Source of the DNA: CAYTTA01 sp964440655
GTDB taxonomy: Bacteria > Bacteroidota > Rhodothermia > Balneolales > Balneolaceae
Direction of reading: 5' to 3'
Assembly (NCBI GenBank): GCA_964440655.1
Contig: CAYTTA010000006.1
Span: forward strand, 1-64,000
DNA length: 64,000 bases
Position numbers and translations under genes: made by a program. A model generated the notes under the pieces. The model was not told the origin of the DNA and made no database searches. It worked only from the letters and a program-made list of their open reading frames with translations. Below are positions 43,415-52,084 of this stretch, in pieces. Each line of letters begins with the position of its first letter. Positions within the stretch are counted from its first letter, which is position 1.

Positions 43415-43698
43415 GAATAGTTCTGTGGTGTCCCGGTCATGCCGGGATGAAAAGGGAATTTCGTGAAAACCGGAAGCTGTACCCGCAACTGTATATTCGC
43501 TTCCCCTCACGGGCCCGCCGGGCAGCTTTAGCTGACCGGTGATCTGATGCCGCCGGACGGCAAAAACCGCCCGGCTCGTATCATCACCCGTTGAGAGAGG
43601 AATAAAACACTGCATACACATCTTGCCACTGTCCGGAAATGGACGGGAAGGTTGATGCAGCGGCGAATGAGCCAGGAGACCTGCCACACCATCTATTC
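43415..43698 (+). promoter_or_regulatory. Cobalamin (B12) riboswitch
   Basis: The core is unmistakable: GGTGTCCCGG..., AAAAGGGAATTTCGTGAAAA, CCGGAAGCTGTACCCGCAAC, TGTATATTCGC, later GCCACTG, GACGGGAAGG and the B12 box GAGCCAGGAGACCTGCC (about 43670-43685). P1 closes with GAATAG (43415-43420) to CTATTC (43693-43698) and GGTGT to ACACC. The middle has a large extra hairpin domain. It senses adenosylcobalamin and usually turns off receptor synthesis; the next gene is btuB-like. Confidence 0.93.
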
Positions 43699-43700
43699 AG

Positions 43701-43728
43701 CAGAAACTTTCGGGAGTTAAAGTTTCTG
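43701..43728 (+). promoter_or_regulatory. Hairpin between riboswitch and btuB start
   Basis: CAGAAACTTT pairs with AAAGTTTCTG (10 bp) across CGGGAGTT, 2 bp after the aptamer. There is no T-run. It lies where an expression platform would be expected and may govern translation of the next gene. Confidence 0.55.
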
Positions 43729-43779
43729 TGAGTGGTGCCCGGAAAGGGTATCAACCGATCATTCCTAATCCAATCCGAG

Positions 43780-45873
43780 ATGAGAACATTGAACACAATG
43801 ACCCGTTCGCGGGGTATCATTGCCTTTCAAAAGCCGAACTGTGCGGCAGTATTGCACCCCTTCTGCGCGAACGTCCTGCATCCGATCCGCGCGGCCGTTC
43901 GACGTCTGACTTGCGCGGCCGTTCTGCAGATCACTTACACGACCGCTCTGCAGCTGGTCTGCGCGGTTCTCCTGCATGGTATCTTCCCGGTGAGTGTTCA
44001 TGCCCAGTCCCCATCGCAGCCGGGAGAGATCGCCCCGGCCGACACCCTCGTTCTGGAGGAGATTCTGATCCAGGCCACCCGTTACCCTCTTGGCAGTCAC
44101 CAGCAGCCGGTCCGGATTGCCCGTTTTGATGCCGATGAGATCTCCATCTATACCGGTGAAGGGATTTCACGAATACTGGAAGAGCGCTCCATGGTGCTGG
44201 TCCGTGATTACGGCCCCGGAGGCCTCTCCACACTCTCTTTCCGGGGATTGAGTCCCGGTCAGACCCAGGTCCTCTGGAACGGTTTCCGCATAAACGATCC
44301 GATGAGCGGTCTGGTCGACTTCAGTCTGATTCCCACCCGCTTCATCCAGTCGCTGGAGGTGGGCGCGGGGACCAGCAGCACTTCCTTCGGCAGCGGCGCT
44401 TCCGGAGGGACCGTGCACATCGACACCCGGTCGCGCAACCGCGGCGCCTCACTCTGGCAGAGTGTGGGATCGTTCGGCCGCAATATCCAGGGGATCTCGG
44501 GTGGATGGCATGAAGGGGGGTGGCACGGTTCGCTCATGCTGCAGAGGGAGAACTCCGAGAATGATTTCCGTTTCCGGAACGGGAGTGCGCCCGGGTCGCC
44601 GATGGAACGGCGGACCCATAACGCCATTGAAGGTCTCCATGCCCTGCTCTCGGCCGGGTATGACCACTCCAGCTGGAGGGTCGGCTCCACCTTCTGGTTC
44701 TACGATGTGCAGAATCAGGTGCCAGGGCCACTTACCTGGCCCAGTGAAGCGCTGCAGACCGACAGGGCGTTCCGGTGGCTGAGCCGCGCCGAGTGGAACA
44801 GCGGTGTGCACGATATCGATCTGAGCCTTCTGGTGAGTCGCAACAGCCAGGGGTATGAGGATGAGTGGACCGAACCCGGCACCAACCTGACCCGGCTGGT
44901 CGCAGCAGAGATCTCCTGGAGCGTGCAGCCGCATGAATCGATCACCCTGACCCAGGTCGCCGGGGTGTCGGGAACACGGGCGGAGACTCCCTTCTTTGAG
45001 AGCAATCCCTCCCAGATCGCCGTCTCGCTGCAGTTCAACCCGGTCTGGAAAGCGACGGAGAGGCTGCGACTCTTCCCCGCCATCCGGTATGACTATTATG
45101 ATATTTCGGGGGATGCGATAAGCTCCTCGCTCGGGTTCAACTACCGGTTCGGACCTGGCCGATGGATCTTGCGGGGACAGGTGAGCCGGAATTTCGTGGC
45201 ACCCGGCTTCAACGATCTTTTCTGGGTCCCGGGCGGGAATCCCGACCTGAAACCGGAGATCAACCGGAAAGGGGATCTGGGGCTGCTCTGGCGGCAGTCG
45301 TTTCAGTCACTCCGGGGCGAATCGGAGCTGACTCTTTTTGCCGGCCACTATGATGACGGAATCAAATGGATACCGGATCCCGTCACCGGAGCTTTCATCG
45401 CCCACAATGTGGAAGAGATTCTGACCCGGGGTGCGGAGTTCTCCACCGAGTGGGATCTTGCGCTTTCCCCGGCAGGGGGGATCGGAGCGAGTGCGGGGGT
45501 GCGGTACAACCGCTCCACGGTGGAAGCCGACGGTACCCCGCAGAGTCCGGCCATTGGCAAGCAACTTATCTTCACACCGCTCTGGGTGGTTCAGACCGGT
45601 CTTTCCGGTCGTTACCGGGCCTTTTCGGCCGGGGTGAACGCCAGCTGGTTCGACAAACGCCATACCAGTCAGGACCACTCGGTCGATCCGCTGGATGAGT
45701 ATCATCTCTCCAGCGCCTGGATCCGGGCGGACCTGCCCCTGGGACCGGCCGGCCTGGAGCTGACCGCAAGGCTTCGGAATCTTCTGGACCACCAATATCA
45801 GGTGATGGAGGGGTACCCGCTTCCGGGACGCCATTTCATACTTTCGGCACGTCTCTACTGGAGCGCGAAGTAG
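43780..45873 (+). CDS. btuB: BtuB-like TonB-dependent cobalamin receptor
   Basis: About 698 residues from ATG 43780; the frame starts at GTG 43732 just behind the hairpin, and ATG 43798 is possible too. After an abnormal leader built of six 8-residue repeats and a signal end (SVHAQ), a TonB-box-like region and plug domain follow (TLSFRGLSPGQTQVLWNGF, LEVGAGTSSTSFGSGASGG), then a 22-strand-type barrel with NFVAPGFNDLFWVPGGNPDL and a terminal strand ending ARLYWSAK. Its position right behind the cobalamin riboswitch identifies the substrate as a corrinoid. Supplies B12 to the class II reductase that follows and to queG. Confidence 0.88.
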   Translation: MRTLNTMTRSRGIIAFQKPNCAAVLHPFCANVLHPIRAAVRRLTCAAVLQITYTTALQLVCAVLLHGIFPVSVHAQSPSQPGEIAPADTLVLEEILIQATRYPLGSHQQPVRIARFDADEISIYTGEGISRILEERSMVLVRDYGPGGLSTLSFRGLSPGQTQVLWNGFRINDPMSGLVDFSLIPTRFIQSLEVGAGTSSTSFGSGASGGTVHIDTRSRNRGASLWQSVGSFGRNIQGISGGWHEGGWHGSLMLQRENSENDFRFRNGSAPGSPMERRTHNAIEGLHALLSAGYDHSSWRVGSTFWFYDVQNQVPGPLTWPSEALQTDRAFRWLSRAEWNSGVHDIDLSLLVSRNSQGYEDEWTEPGTNLTRLVAAEISWSVQPHESITLTQVAGVSGTRAETPFFESNPSQIAVSLQFNPVWKATERLRLFPAIRYDYYDISGDAISSSLGFNYRFGPGRWILRGQVSRNFVAPGFNDLFWVPGGNPDLKPEINRKGDLGLLWRQSFQSLRGESELTLFAGHYDDGIKWIPDPVTGAFIAHNVEEILTRGAEFSTEWDLALSPAGGIGASAGVRYNRSTVEADGTPQSPAIGKQLIFTPLWVVQTGLSGRYRAFSAGVNASWFDKRHTSQDHSVDPLDEYHLSSAWIRADLPLGPAGLELTARLRNLLDHQYQVMEGYPLPGRHFILSARLYWSAK
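43840..43983 (+). repeat. Six 24-bp tandem repeats in the btuB leader
   Basis: Exact 24-bp units at 43840, 43864, 43888, 43912, 43936 and 43960, encoding CAAVLHPF, CANVLHPI, RAAVRRLT, CAAVLQIT, YTTALQLV and CAVLLHGI. They sit inside the signal peptide. Confidence 0.85.
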
Positions 45874-46168
45874 AAAAAAAGGCAATAAACGGGGCTTGCA
45901 CAGGTTATCAAATACCCCCCGGAAAGGAGCCTGAATGAAGCCCGGAACGGAGCTCTGACAGGAGGGTAGTGGCCGGTGCAAGCTCCCGATTACACTGGAC
46001 TTAGCGGAACTGAAGGGGTCCGTGTTGATAAGTGGGTTCTTTTGTGGATAAAGCGATCCCTTTTTCAAATATATTGTCACCATCGACGAACAGTGGCCGC
46101 AAAAAATTTAAGGTGCGGTAATCCTCTTTTTCCCGGAGAGATCGCTTGCCGCCAAAAAGATATCTGCT

Positions 46169-49100
46169 ATGAAATTCACACGATTCTATACAAGAGCTGA
46201 CTGGAAAACTCCCTGGGATGACATGAAGTTTGTCTCCCGAAAATCAGAGATCCGAAATCCGGACGGGTCGGTTGTCTTCCGGATGGAGAACGTCATTGTT
46301 CCAGAAGGGTGGTCCCAGGTGGCCACCGACATCATCGCCCAGAAATATTTCAGGAAGGCAGGAGTGCCCGCCCGTCTCCGGAAGGTTGCGGAAAAAGGGG
46401 TGCCGAAGTGGCTCCAGCGTTCGGTTGCCGATGAGAAGGCCCTGGAGGAGCTCCCCGAGGAGGAGCGCTACTCGCACGAGACGGACAGCCGTCAGGTGTT
46501 TCAACGCCTGGCCGGATGCTGGACCTGGTGGGGGTGGAAGCACAACTATTTCGACACCGAAGAGGATGCGCGCATCTTCCACGACGAACTCTGCTACATG
46601 CTGGCCAATCAGATGGCCGCTCCCAACAGCCCGCAATGGTTCAACACCGGCCTGCACTGGGCCTATGGAATCAACGGACCGGCCCAGGGCCACTATTATG
46701 TCGATCCGGAGACCGGGAAGGTAAAGAAATCGGAGGATGCCTATTCTCATCCTCAGCCCCACGCCTGCTTCATCCAGAGTGTGGATGACGATCTGGTCAA
46801 CGAGGGGGGGATCATGGATCTCTGGGTCCGGGAAGCCCGTCTTTTCAAATATGGTTCAGGAACCGGCTCCAACTTCTCCGCCCTGCGGGGTGAGGGGGAG
46901 CAGCTGAGCGGTGGCGGAAGATCCTCCGGGCTGATGAGTTTCCTGAAGATCGGGGACCGTGCGGCCGGGGCGATCAAGTCCGGCGGAACGACCCGACGCG
47001 CCGCCAAGATGGTGACGCTGGATCTGGATCACCCCGACATCGAGGAGTATATCAACTGGAAGGTCCGGGAGGAGCAGAAAGTGGCCGCACTGGTGGCCGG
47101 ATCAAAGATCACGCAACGGCACCTGAAGAACATCATCCGCCTCTGCCACGAGCCGGTCGAGGTGGAGGGGAGGATGCTGAACGGCGCCGTGAGCCGCGAT
47201 CCGCTCAAAAACCGGAAGCTGGCCGATGCGATCCGGAAAGCCCGCAGGGAATTTGTGCCGCTCAACTACATCGAGCGGGTGATCCAGCTGGCGGGGCAGG
47301 GGTTCACCGATCTGGAGTTCGACATCTACGACACGGACTGGAATTCCGAAGCCTATATGACCGTGAGCGGCCAGAACTCCAACAACTCGGTCCGCGTGCC
47401 CAACTCCTTCATGAGGGCGGTGATCAACGATGGTCCATGGCATCTCTATGGACGGATCGAGCGGCGGAAAGCTGCGGAGGAGGGGCGGGATCCGGAACCC
47501 TTCCGGACGCTCCGTGCCCGTGAACTCTGGGATCAGATCGGCTATGCGGCCTGGTCCTGCGCCGACCCTGGAACCCAGTATCACGACACGATCAACGAAT
47601 GGCACACCTGTCCGGAGGATGGTCCGATCAAGGCGAGCAACCCCTGTTCGGAGTACATGTTCCTGGACAACACCGCCTGCAACCTGGCTTCCCTCAATCT
47701 GATGAAATTTTTCAGGGATGAGAGCTATTCGGAGTTTGATGTCGAGTCGATCCGCTATGCCACCCGGCTCTGGACCGTGGTGCTGGAGATCTCCGTGCTG
47801 ATGGCCCAGTTCCCCTCCAGGGAGATTGCCGATCTCTCCTACCGGTTCCGCACACTCGGTCTGGGATATGCCAACCTGGGAGCGGCTCTGATGGTCCAGG
47901 GGATTCCCTACGACAGCCCGGAGGGGTGCGCCATCGCGGGTGCCGTGACCGGCATCATGCACATGAGCTCCTACGCCACCAGTGCCGAGATGGCAGCCGA
48001 ACTGGGTGCTTTCAGTCATTATGAGAAGAACCGGGAGCACATGCTCCGTGTGATCCGCAACCACCGGCGTGCGGCCTACAACGCAGCGGAAGAGGAGTAT
48101 GAAGGACTCACCATCAAGCCGATGGGGATCGATCCCGACTACTGTCCCGCTTACCTGCTGGAGGCGGTGCGTCAGGATTCCGACCGGGCCCTTCAGGAAG
48201 GGGAGAAGCACGGCTACCGCAACGCTCAGGTGACGGTGATTGCACCGACCGGAACCATCGGACTGGTGATGGATTGTGACACGACCGGTATCGAACCCGA
48301 TTTCGCGCTGGTCAAGTACAAGAAACTTGCCGGTGGCGGCTACTTCAAGATCATCAACCAGAGCATCCCGCTCGCCCTGAAAAACCTGGGGTACACTCCG
48401 GGGCAGATCGAGGAGATCATCCGCTATGCCAAGGGGGCGGGAACTCTCGAAGGGTGCCCCCACATCAACCCAGAAAGCCTGAAAGAGCGCGGCTTCACCG
48501 ATCGCGAGATCGGAGCCATTGAAGAGGCGCTGCCGGAAAGCTTCGATATCAAATTCGCCTTCAACCACTGGACGCTGGGTGAGGAGTTCTGCAAGAAGAT
48601 TCTGGGTATCAGCGAGGAGCAGCTCTCCGACTATCAGTTCGACCTGCTGCGCCACCTGGGCTTCACACCGGAGCAGATCCAGGAGGCCAACGACTACGTC
48701 TGCGGGACGATGACCGTCGAGGGGGCGCCCCATCTGAAAGAGGAGCACCTGCCGGTCTTTGACTGCGCCAACAAATGCGGCCGCATCGGGACCCGATATA
48801 TCTCGGCAGAAGGTCATATCCGGATGATGGCCGCGGCCCAGCCGTTCATCTCCGGAGCGATCTCCAAGACGATCAACCTGCCCAACGAGGCGACCGTCGA
48901 GGATATCAAGGATGCCTACATGCTCTCCTGGAAGCTGATGCTGAAGGCCAATGCCCTTTACCGGGACGGCTCCAAGCTGAGCCAGCCGCTCAACTCCATG
49001 AGCGATATTTTTGATGAACTGGAAGAGGAGGAGCCTGAAGAGACAGTACTTCAGGACCGCGCGCTCCAGGCAGCCGAGAAGATCATCCACAAATATGTGG

Positions 49101-49810
49101 CGCGGCGACGCAAGCTTCCCTACCGGCGTGAAGGGTTCACCCAGAAGGTGAAGATCGGGGGCCAGAGCCTCTACCTGCGGACCGGCGAGTATGAGAACGG
49201 TCAGCTGGGTGAGATCTTCATCGACATGCATCGGGAAGGGGCCGCGTTCCGAAGTCTGATGAACTGTTTCGCGATCTCCGTCTCCCTGGGTCTTCAGCAC
49301 GGAGTGCCGCTCGAGGAGTTTGTGGACGCGTTCGTCTTCACCCGCTTTGAACCGAGCGGCATGGTGGCGGGAAGCCCGCACATCAAGATGACCACCTCGG
49401 TGATCGACTACATCTTCCGGGAGCTGGCCGTCACCTATCTGGGAAGAGAGGATCTGGCGCATGTTCCGCCGGAGGAACTCCTGGTCCGCAAGCTGCGCCC
49501 CTCGGAAGAGGATGAGCTTGCCCGGGAAGTGGCCCGGCGAAATGAGAGAAAGAGTACCGGATCCGAGCCGATCCGCGATGTGACCGATGTGGAGCCGGTG
49601 GCCGAAGTGACCGATGTGGAGCCGGCAGCCGGAATTGCAGGAGACGATGCCGCCGGCACGGAGAAGAAGGTGAGCAGCGACGATTACAACCGGGCGCGAC
49701 AGCTCGGTTATACCGGAGATTCCTGTCCGGAATGCGGAAGCATGACGATGGTCCGGAACGGGACCTGCCTGAAGTGCATCACCTGCGGATCCACAACAGG
49801 ATGCTCCTGA
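46169..49810 (+). CDS. nrdJ: Vitamin B12-dependent ribonucleotide reductase, class II
   Basis: 1213 residues. Catalytic-chain features: HACFIQSVDDDL, YGSGTGSNFSALRG, the loop NPCSEYMFLDNTACNLASLN, TGTIGLVMDCDTTGIEPDFA and GCPHINPESL. A C-terminal zinc ribbon has CPECG and CLKCITCG. Reduces NDPs to dNDPs with adenosylcobalamin as radical source and no oxygen need. Residues about 1130-1165 carry a duplicated DVTDVEPVAEVTDVEPAAGI segment (27-bp repeat at 49580 and 49607). It lies 295 bp after btuB. The last codons start a short gene-end repeat. Confidence 0.95.
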   Translation: MKFTRFYTRADWKTPWDDMKFVSRKSEIRNPDGSVVFRMENVIVPEGWSQVATDIIAQKYFRKAGVPARLRKVAEKGVPKWLQRSVADEKALEELPEEERYSHETDSRQVFQRLAGCWTWWGWKHNYFDTEEDARIFHDELCYMLANQMAAPNSPQWFNTGLHWAYGINGPAQGHYYVDPETGKVKKSEDAYSHPQPHACFIQSVDDDLVNEGGIMDLWVREARLFKYGSGTGSNFSALRGEGEQLSGGGRSSGLMSFLKIGDRAAGAIKSGGTTRRAAKMVTLDLDHPDIEEYINWKVREEQKVAALVAGSKITQRHLKNIIRLCHEPVEVEGRMLNGAVSRDPLKNRKLADAIRKARREFVPLNYIERVIQLAGQGFTDLEFDIYDTDWNSEAYMTVSGQNSNNSVRVPNSFMRAVINDGPWHLYGRIERRKAAEEGRDPEPFRTLRARELWDQIGYAAWSCADPGTQYHDTINEWHTCPEDGPIKASNPCSEYMFLDNTACNLASLNLMKFFRDESYSEFDVESIRYATRLWTVVLEISVLMAQFPSREIADLSYRFRTLGLGYANLGAALMVQGIPYDSPEGCAIAGAVTGIMHMSSYATSAEMAAELGAFSHYEKNREHMLRVIRNHRRAAYNAAEEEYEGLTIKPMGIDPDYCPAYLLEAVRQDSDRALQEGEKHGYRNAQVTVIAPTGTIGLVMDCDTTGIEPDFALVKYKKLAGGGYFKIINQSIPLALKNLGYTPGQIEEIIRYAKGAGTLEGCPHINPESLKERGFTDREIGAIEEALPESFDIKFAFNHWTLGEEFCKKILGISEEQLSDYQFDLLRHLGFTPEQIQEANDYVCGTMTVEGAPHLKEEHLPVFDCANKCGRIGTRYISAEGHIRMMAAAQPFISGAISKTINLPNEATVEDIKDAYMLSWKLMLKANALYRDGSKLSQPLNSMSDIFDELEEEEPEETVLQDRALQAAEKIIHKYVARRRKLPYRREGFTQKVKIGGQSLYLRTGEYENGQLGEIFIDMHREGAAFRSLMNCFAISVSLGLQHGVPLEEFVDAFVFTRFEPSGMVAGSPHIKMTTSVIDYIFRELAVTYLGREDLAHVPPEELLVRKLRPSEEDELAREVARRNERKSTGSEPIRDVTDVEPVAEVTDVEPAAGIAGDDAAGTEKKVSSDDYNRARQLGYTGDSCPECGSMTMVRNGTCLKCITCGSTTGCS

Positions 49811-49828
49811 GTTACATCCTGAGTTACA
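49805..49828 (+). repeat. 12-bp gene-end duplication retaining the stop
   Basis: TCCTGAGTTACA occurs twice in tandem (49805 and 49817). The first includes the nrdJ stop TGA (49808-49810), and the second keeps TGA. Confidence 0.7.
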
Positions 49829-50182
49829 TGAGGCACTCTATTCATGTGTATTGAGCAGAGTGCCGAACTTTATGGAAGCCACTCTATGAAGGCCACTTCA
49901 AGGAGGCCACTTCATGGAAATCACGTATGGAAGCCAATTCATGGCGGCCACAATTTTCTTGAGGATGAAGTGTGGCAGATTTAAACAAAGACGGGTGCTC
50001 CTGAAAAGAGGCACCCGTTTTTTGTTTTCACAGGAACTGGATTTTCAGGGAGAGAGACGTCGAAAGACAGGAAGTGTGAGAGTGTGCTGCATAAAAAGCG
50101 CGTCGGAATAAAAAGCGTGCGGAATAAAGAGCGGGGATAAGAACATGCGGGATAAAGCGCGTGAAAAGCGCGGTAGCTCGGA
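49829..50182. repeat. Intergenic region with two degenerate repeat blocks
   Basis: About 49868-49952: AGGCCACTTCA/GAAGCCACTCTATG-type units. About 50093-50175: GCGGAATAAAAAGCG-type units. No gene is supported; the ORFs here read the repeats. Confidence 0.55.
49991..50023 (+). terminator. Rho-independent terminator after nrdJ
   Basis: ACGGGTGC pairs with GCACCCGT across TCCTGAAAAGAG and is followed by TTTTTTG. About 180 bp downstream of the nrdJ stop. Confidence 0.85.
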
Positions 50183-50716
50183 TTACCAGAAGCGGTCGAT
50201 CTGCACTTTTCCCATCGGTTCGGAGGAGGAAGCCGCGGAGAGGGTCGCTTTTCCGTTCAGGCTCTCGGCACTCTTTTTCTTCTTGGAGGCTCCGTTCCGG
50301 ACCGGCTTGACCTCCTCGGGAATCGTGAACTTCTCCGGAGAAGGAGCGTCCAGCATCGCTTCGTTGAATCGCATGGATGCCTCCCGGTCCACACGGGTCT
50401 CGATCTGGCAGTGCGCTCCCTCTTCAATCTTGATCCTTTCGCCGCTAAGATAGCCGGTCACATAGGCGTTCTTATTGATGGTGATGTGATTCCGGATCCA
50501 GGCATTGCCTTCAAAAACACCCTCGATCACCAGATCTTCCGCCTTTATGTTGCCAAGCACACGACCCGAACCGGCAATCACCAGCTTGCCTCCGCAATCG
50601 ATGTTTTGCAGAACGGTACCAGAAATTTTAAGATGGGAGGAGACAGTAAGATTTCCATCCCGGATGGAGGAGCCCTCTCCAAGCAGACTTACAAAAGACA
50701 TTTCATTGCGATTCAT
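50183..50716 (-). CDS. Bactofilin (polymer-forming cytoskeletal protein)
   Basis: 177 residues. Residues about 10-120 match the DUF583/bactofilin beta-helix: FVSLLGEGSSIRDGNLTVSS, LKISGTVLQNIDCGGKLVIA, VLGNIKAEDLVIEGVFEGNA and TGYLSGERIKIEEGAHCQIE, with the spaced Gly/Val/Ile rungs. A basic, Lys/Ser-rich tail follows (PVRNGASKKKKSAESLNGKA). Bactofilins self-assemble without nucleotide into filaments that place cell-wall or chemosensory machinery. It follows the actin-like gene on the same strand, with 180 bp between them. Confidence 0.88.
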   Translation of the reverse strand: MNRNEMSFVSLLGEGSSIRDGNLTVSSHLKISGTVLQNIDCGGKLVIAGSGRVLGNIKAEDLVIEGVFEGNAWIRNHITINKNAYVTGYLSGERIKIEEGAHCQIETRVDREASMRFNEAMLDAPSPEKFTIPEEVKPVRNGASKKKKSAESLNGKATLSAASSSEPMGKVQIDRFW

Positions 50717-50896
50717 ACGTCACCTCTTCCGGGTCTTTTCAATATCCTTTCTGTACCTCAGTCTCTTCCTAATGCATTTTTTTCAGAGAGAGCCGGGCAT
50801 GATAATCCGCCTTTATGGCGACCTGAGTTTTTAAAGGCCGCACAGGTGTTCCGGAATTGGGCAGAGCCGGTCGTTCAGATCCGACGGGGTATTCCG

Positions 50897-51931
50897 TCAG
50901 GAGAGGCTCCCATTTTCCGGTTCAAAAATTGTGACGGTCGTGTTGGCATTGCCGATGTCGATCCCGACAGCGGCTGAACCGTTACCACCCTTGTTCCGCG
51001 ATCGGATACAGTAACCACGGCTGGAGGCTGTCATCGGCTCGTTGGCCACCTCCACATTGGCAAAGCTGTCGAACTCCCGCTTGAAATTGTCTACCAGCTC
51101 GGGATAGGTAGCTCCGCCTCCGACCAGAATGATCGTGTTGGAACGGCTGAAATCGTCGTCATTCCAGGTGTTGCGGATCAGCGGAGAGATCACATCCTGA
51201 TAATAGTGGTTCAGGGCCCGTTTGCGGATCTCGGAAAGGTCAATCCGGCGGCGGTTCAGAATAATGTTGCCGGCCTGGAATGCCACATCGAACTGCTGCT
51301 CTGTCCGCAGTCCTACATAGTAGTTTTTCATCAGTTCGCGCATGGCCCAGTTGATCGCATAGCGCAGGCCGCTTGCCGTTCCTTCCGTTCGCTGGATCAC
51401 CCCTTTGTCTGTGCTCAGGCCGATCTCGACGGTTCCATACCCCAGACTGACCAGGAAGAAGTTTCCGTTGCGCTGCTCCTCACCGCTTCTCATGGCGATG
51501 ATCCCGCCGATCAGTTCGGGGATCACCTCTACACGGTTCACAGAGACAGGCTGGACCAGATGGTCACTGCCACCGAAAGGTCGCATGTCGTAGGTGATGG
51601 ATTCGATACTGTTCAGGTAGTCGACCGCCGCCTTCTTGTTGATGTTGATCGTGGAGTAGGGGAATCCGGTTGTAACAACCAGCGGCTCTTTTACCAGGCT
51701 GCTGGCGGTAAGAAGTGCTGCTTTTGCAAGCAGGCGGTAATCCAGTTCATCTACAAAGCTGTTGATCGCCTTGTGCGGGTTGTTGCCTTCAGTAAGAGCC
51801 AGATCCCCGATGATGTAGTCATCGTCACCCTCCCGGATCTTCATGCCGGTCAACTGGTCCCTGGAGACGTTCAGAAGCTCGGTAGTCTGGCTCTGAATCA
51901 AACTTGGAAAGGAGATCGTACGGATTGCCAT
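50897..51931 (-). CDS. Circularly permuted actin-like ATPase (ParM/Alp-like)
   Basis: 344 residues. The chain starts in the middle of a ParM-type fold: MAIRTISFPSLIQSQTTELL is what normally follows the first beta hairpin. Then VVTTGFPYSTININ (85-98), a phosphate-2-like VSLGYGTVEIGL (161-172) and an adenosine motif ILVGGGATYPEL (268-279). The C-terminus holds the phosphate-1 motif VGIDIGNANTTVTIFE (322-337), normally at the N-terminus, behind the linker SRNKGGNGS (311-319). The open frame shows no upstream phosphate-1 copy before a TAG stop. Ser162 replaces the usual phosphate-2 Asp. Likely polymerises and segregates DNA or organises the cell. Next on the strand is a bactofilin. Confidence 0.85.
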   Translation of the reverse strand: MAIRTISFPSLIQSQTTELLNVSRDQLTGMKIREGDDDYIIGDLALTEGNNPHKAINSFVDELDYRLLAKAALLTASSLVKEPLVVTTGFPYSTININKKAAVDYLNSIESITYDMRPFGGSDHLVQPVSVNRVEVIPELIGGIIAMRSGEEQRNGNFFLVSLGYGTVEIGLSTDKGVIQRTEGTASGLRYAINWAMRELMKNYYVGLRTEQQFDVAFQAGNIILNRRRIDLSEIRKRALNHYYQDVISPLIRNTWNDDDFSRSNTIILVGGGATYPELVDNFKREFDSFANVEVANEPMTASSRGYCIRSRNKGGNGSAAVGIDIGNANTTVTIFEPENGSLS

Positions 51932-52084
51932 ATCTTCTGCTTTACTTACCCGATTGTGATTAAAACCGCCGCATGATTTTGCACGAGGACTTAACTACCT
52001 CTGATACGTGCCGATAATACAATATTTCTTTTTTGATTAAAAATGATATTGACGGGAGGGGAAAGTGTACTCTCGAAAAACCGC

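Noticed and set aside
47102..49462. 786-residue open frame opposite nrdJ
   Set aside because: It is antisense to a complete, well-conserved reductase; its composition reflects the GC-rich reverse frame and shows no domain.
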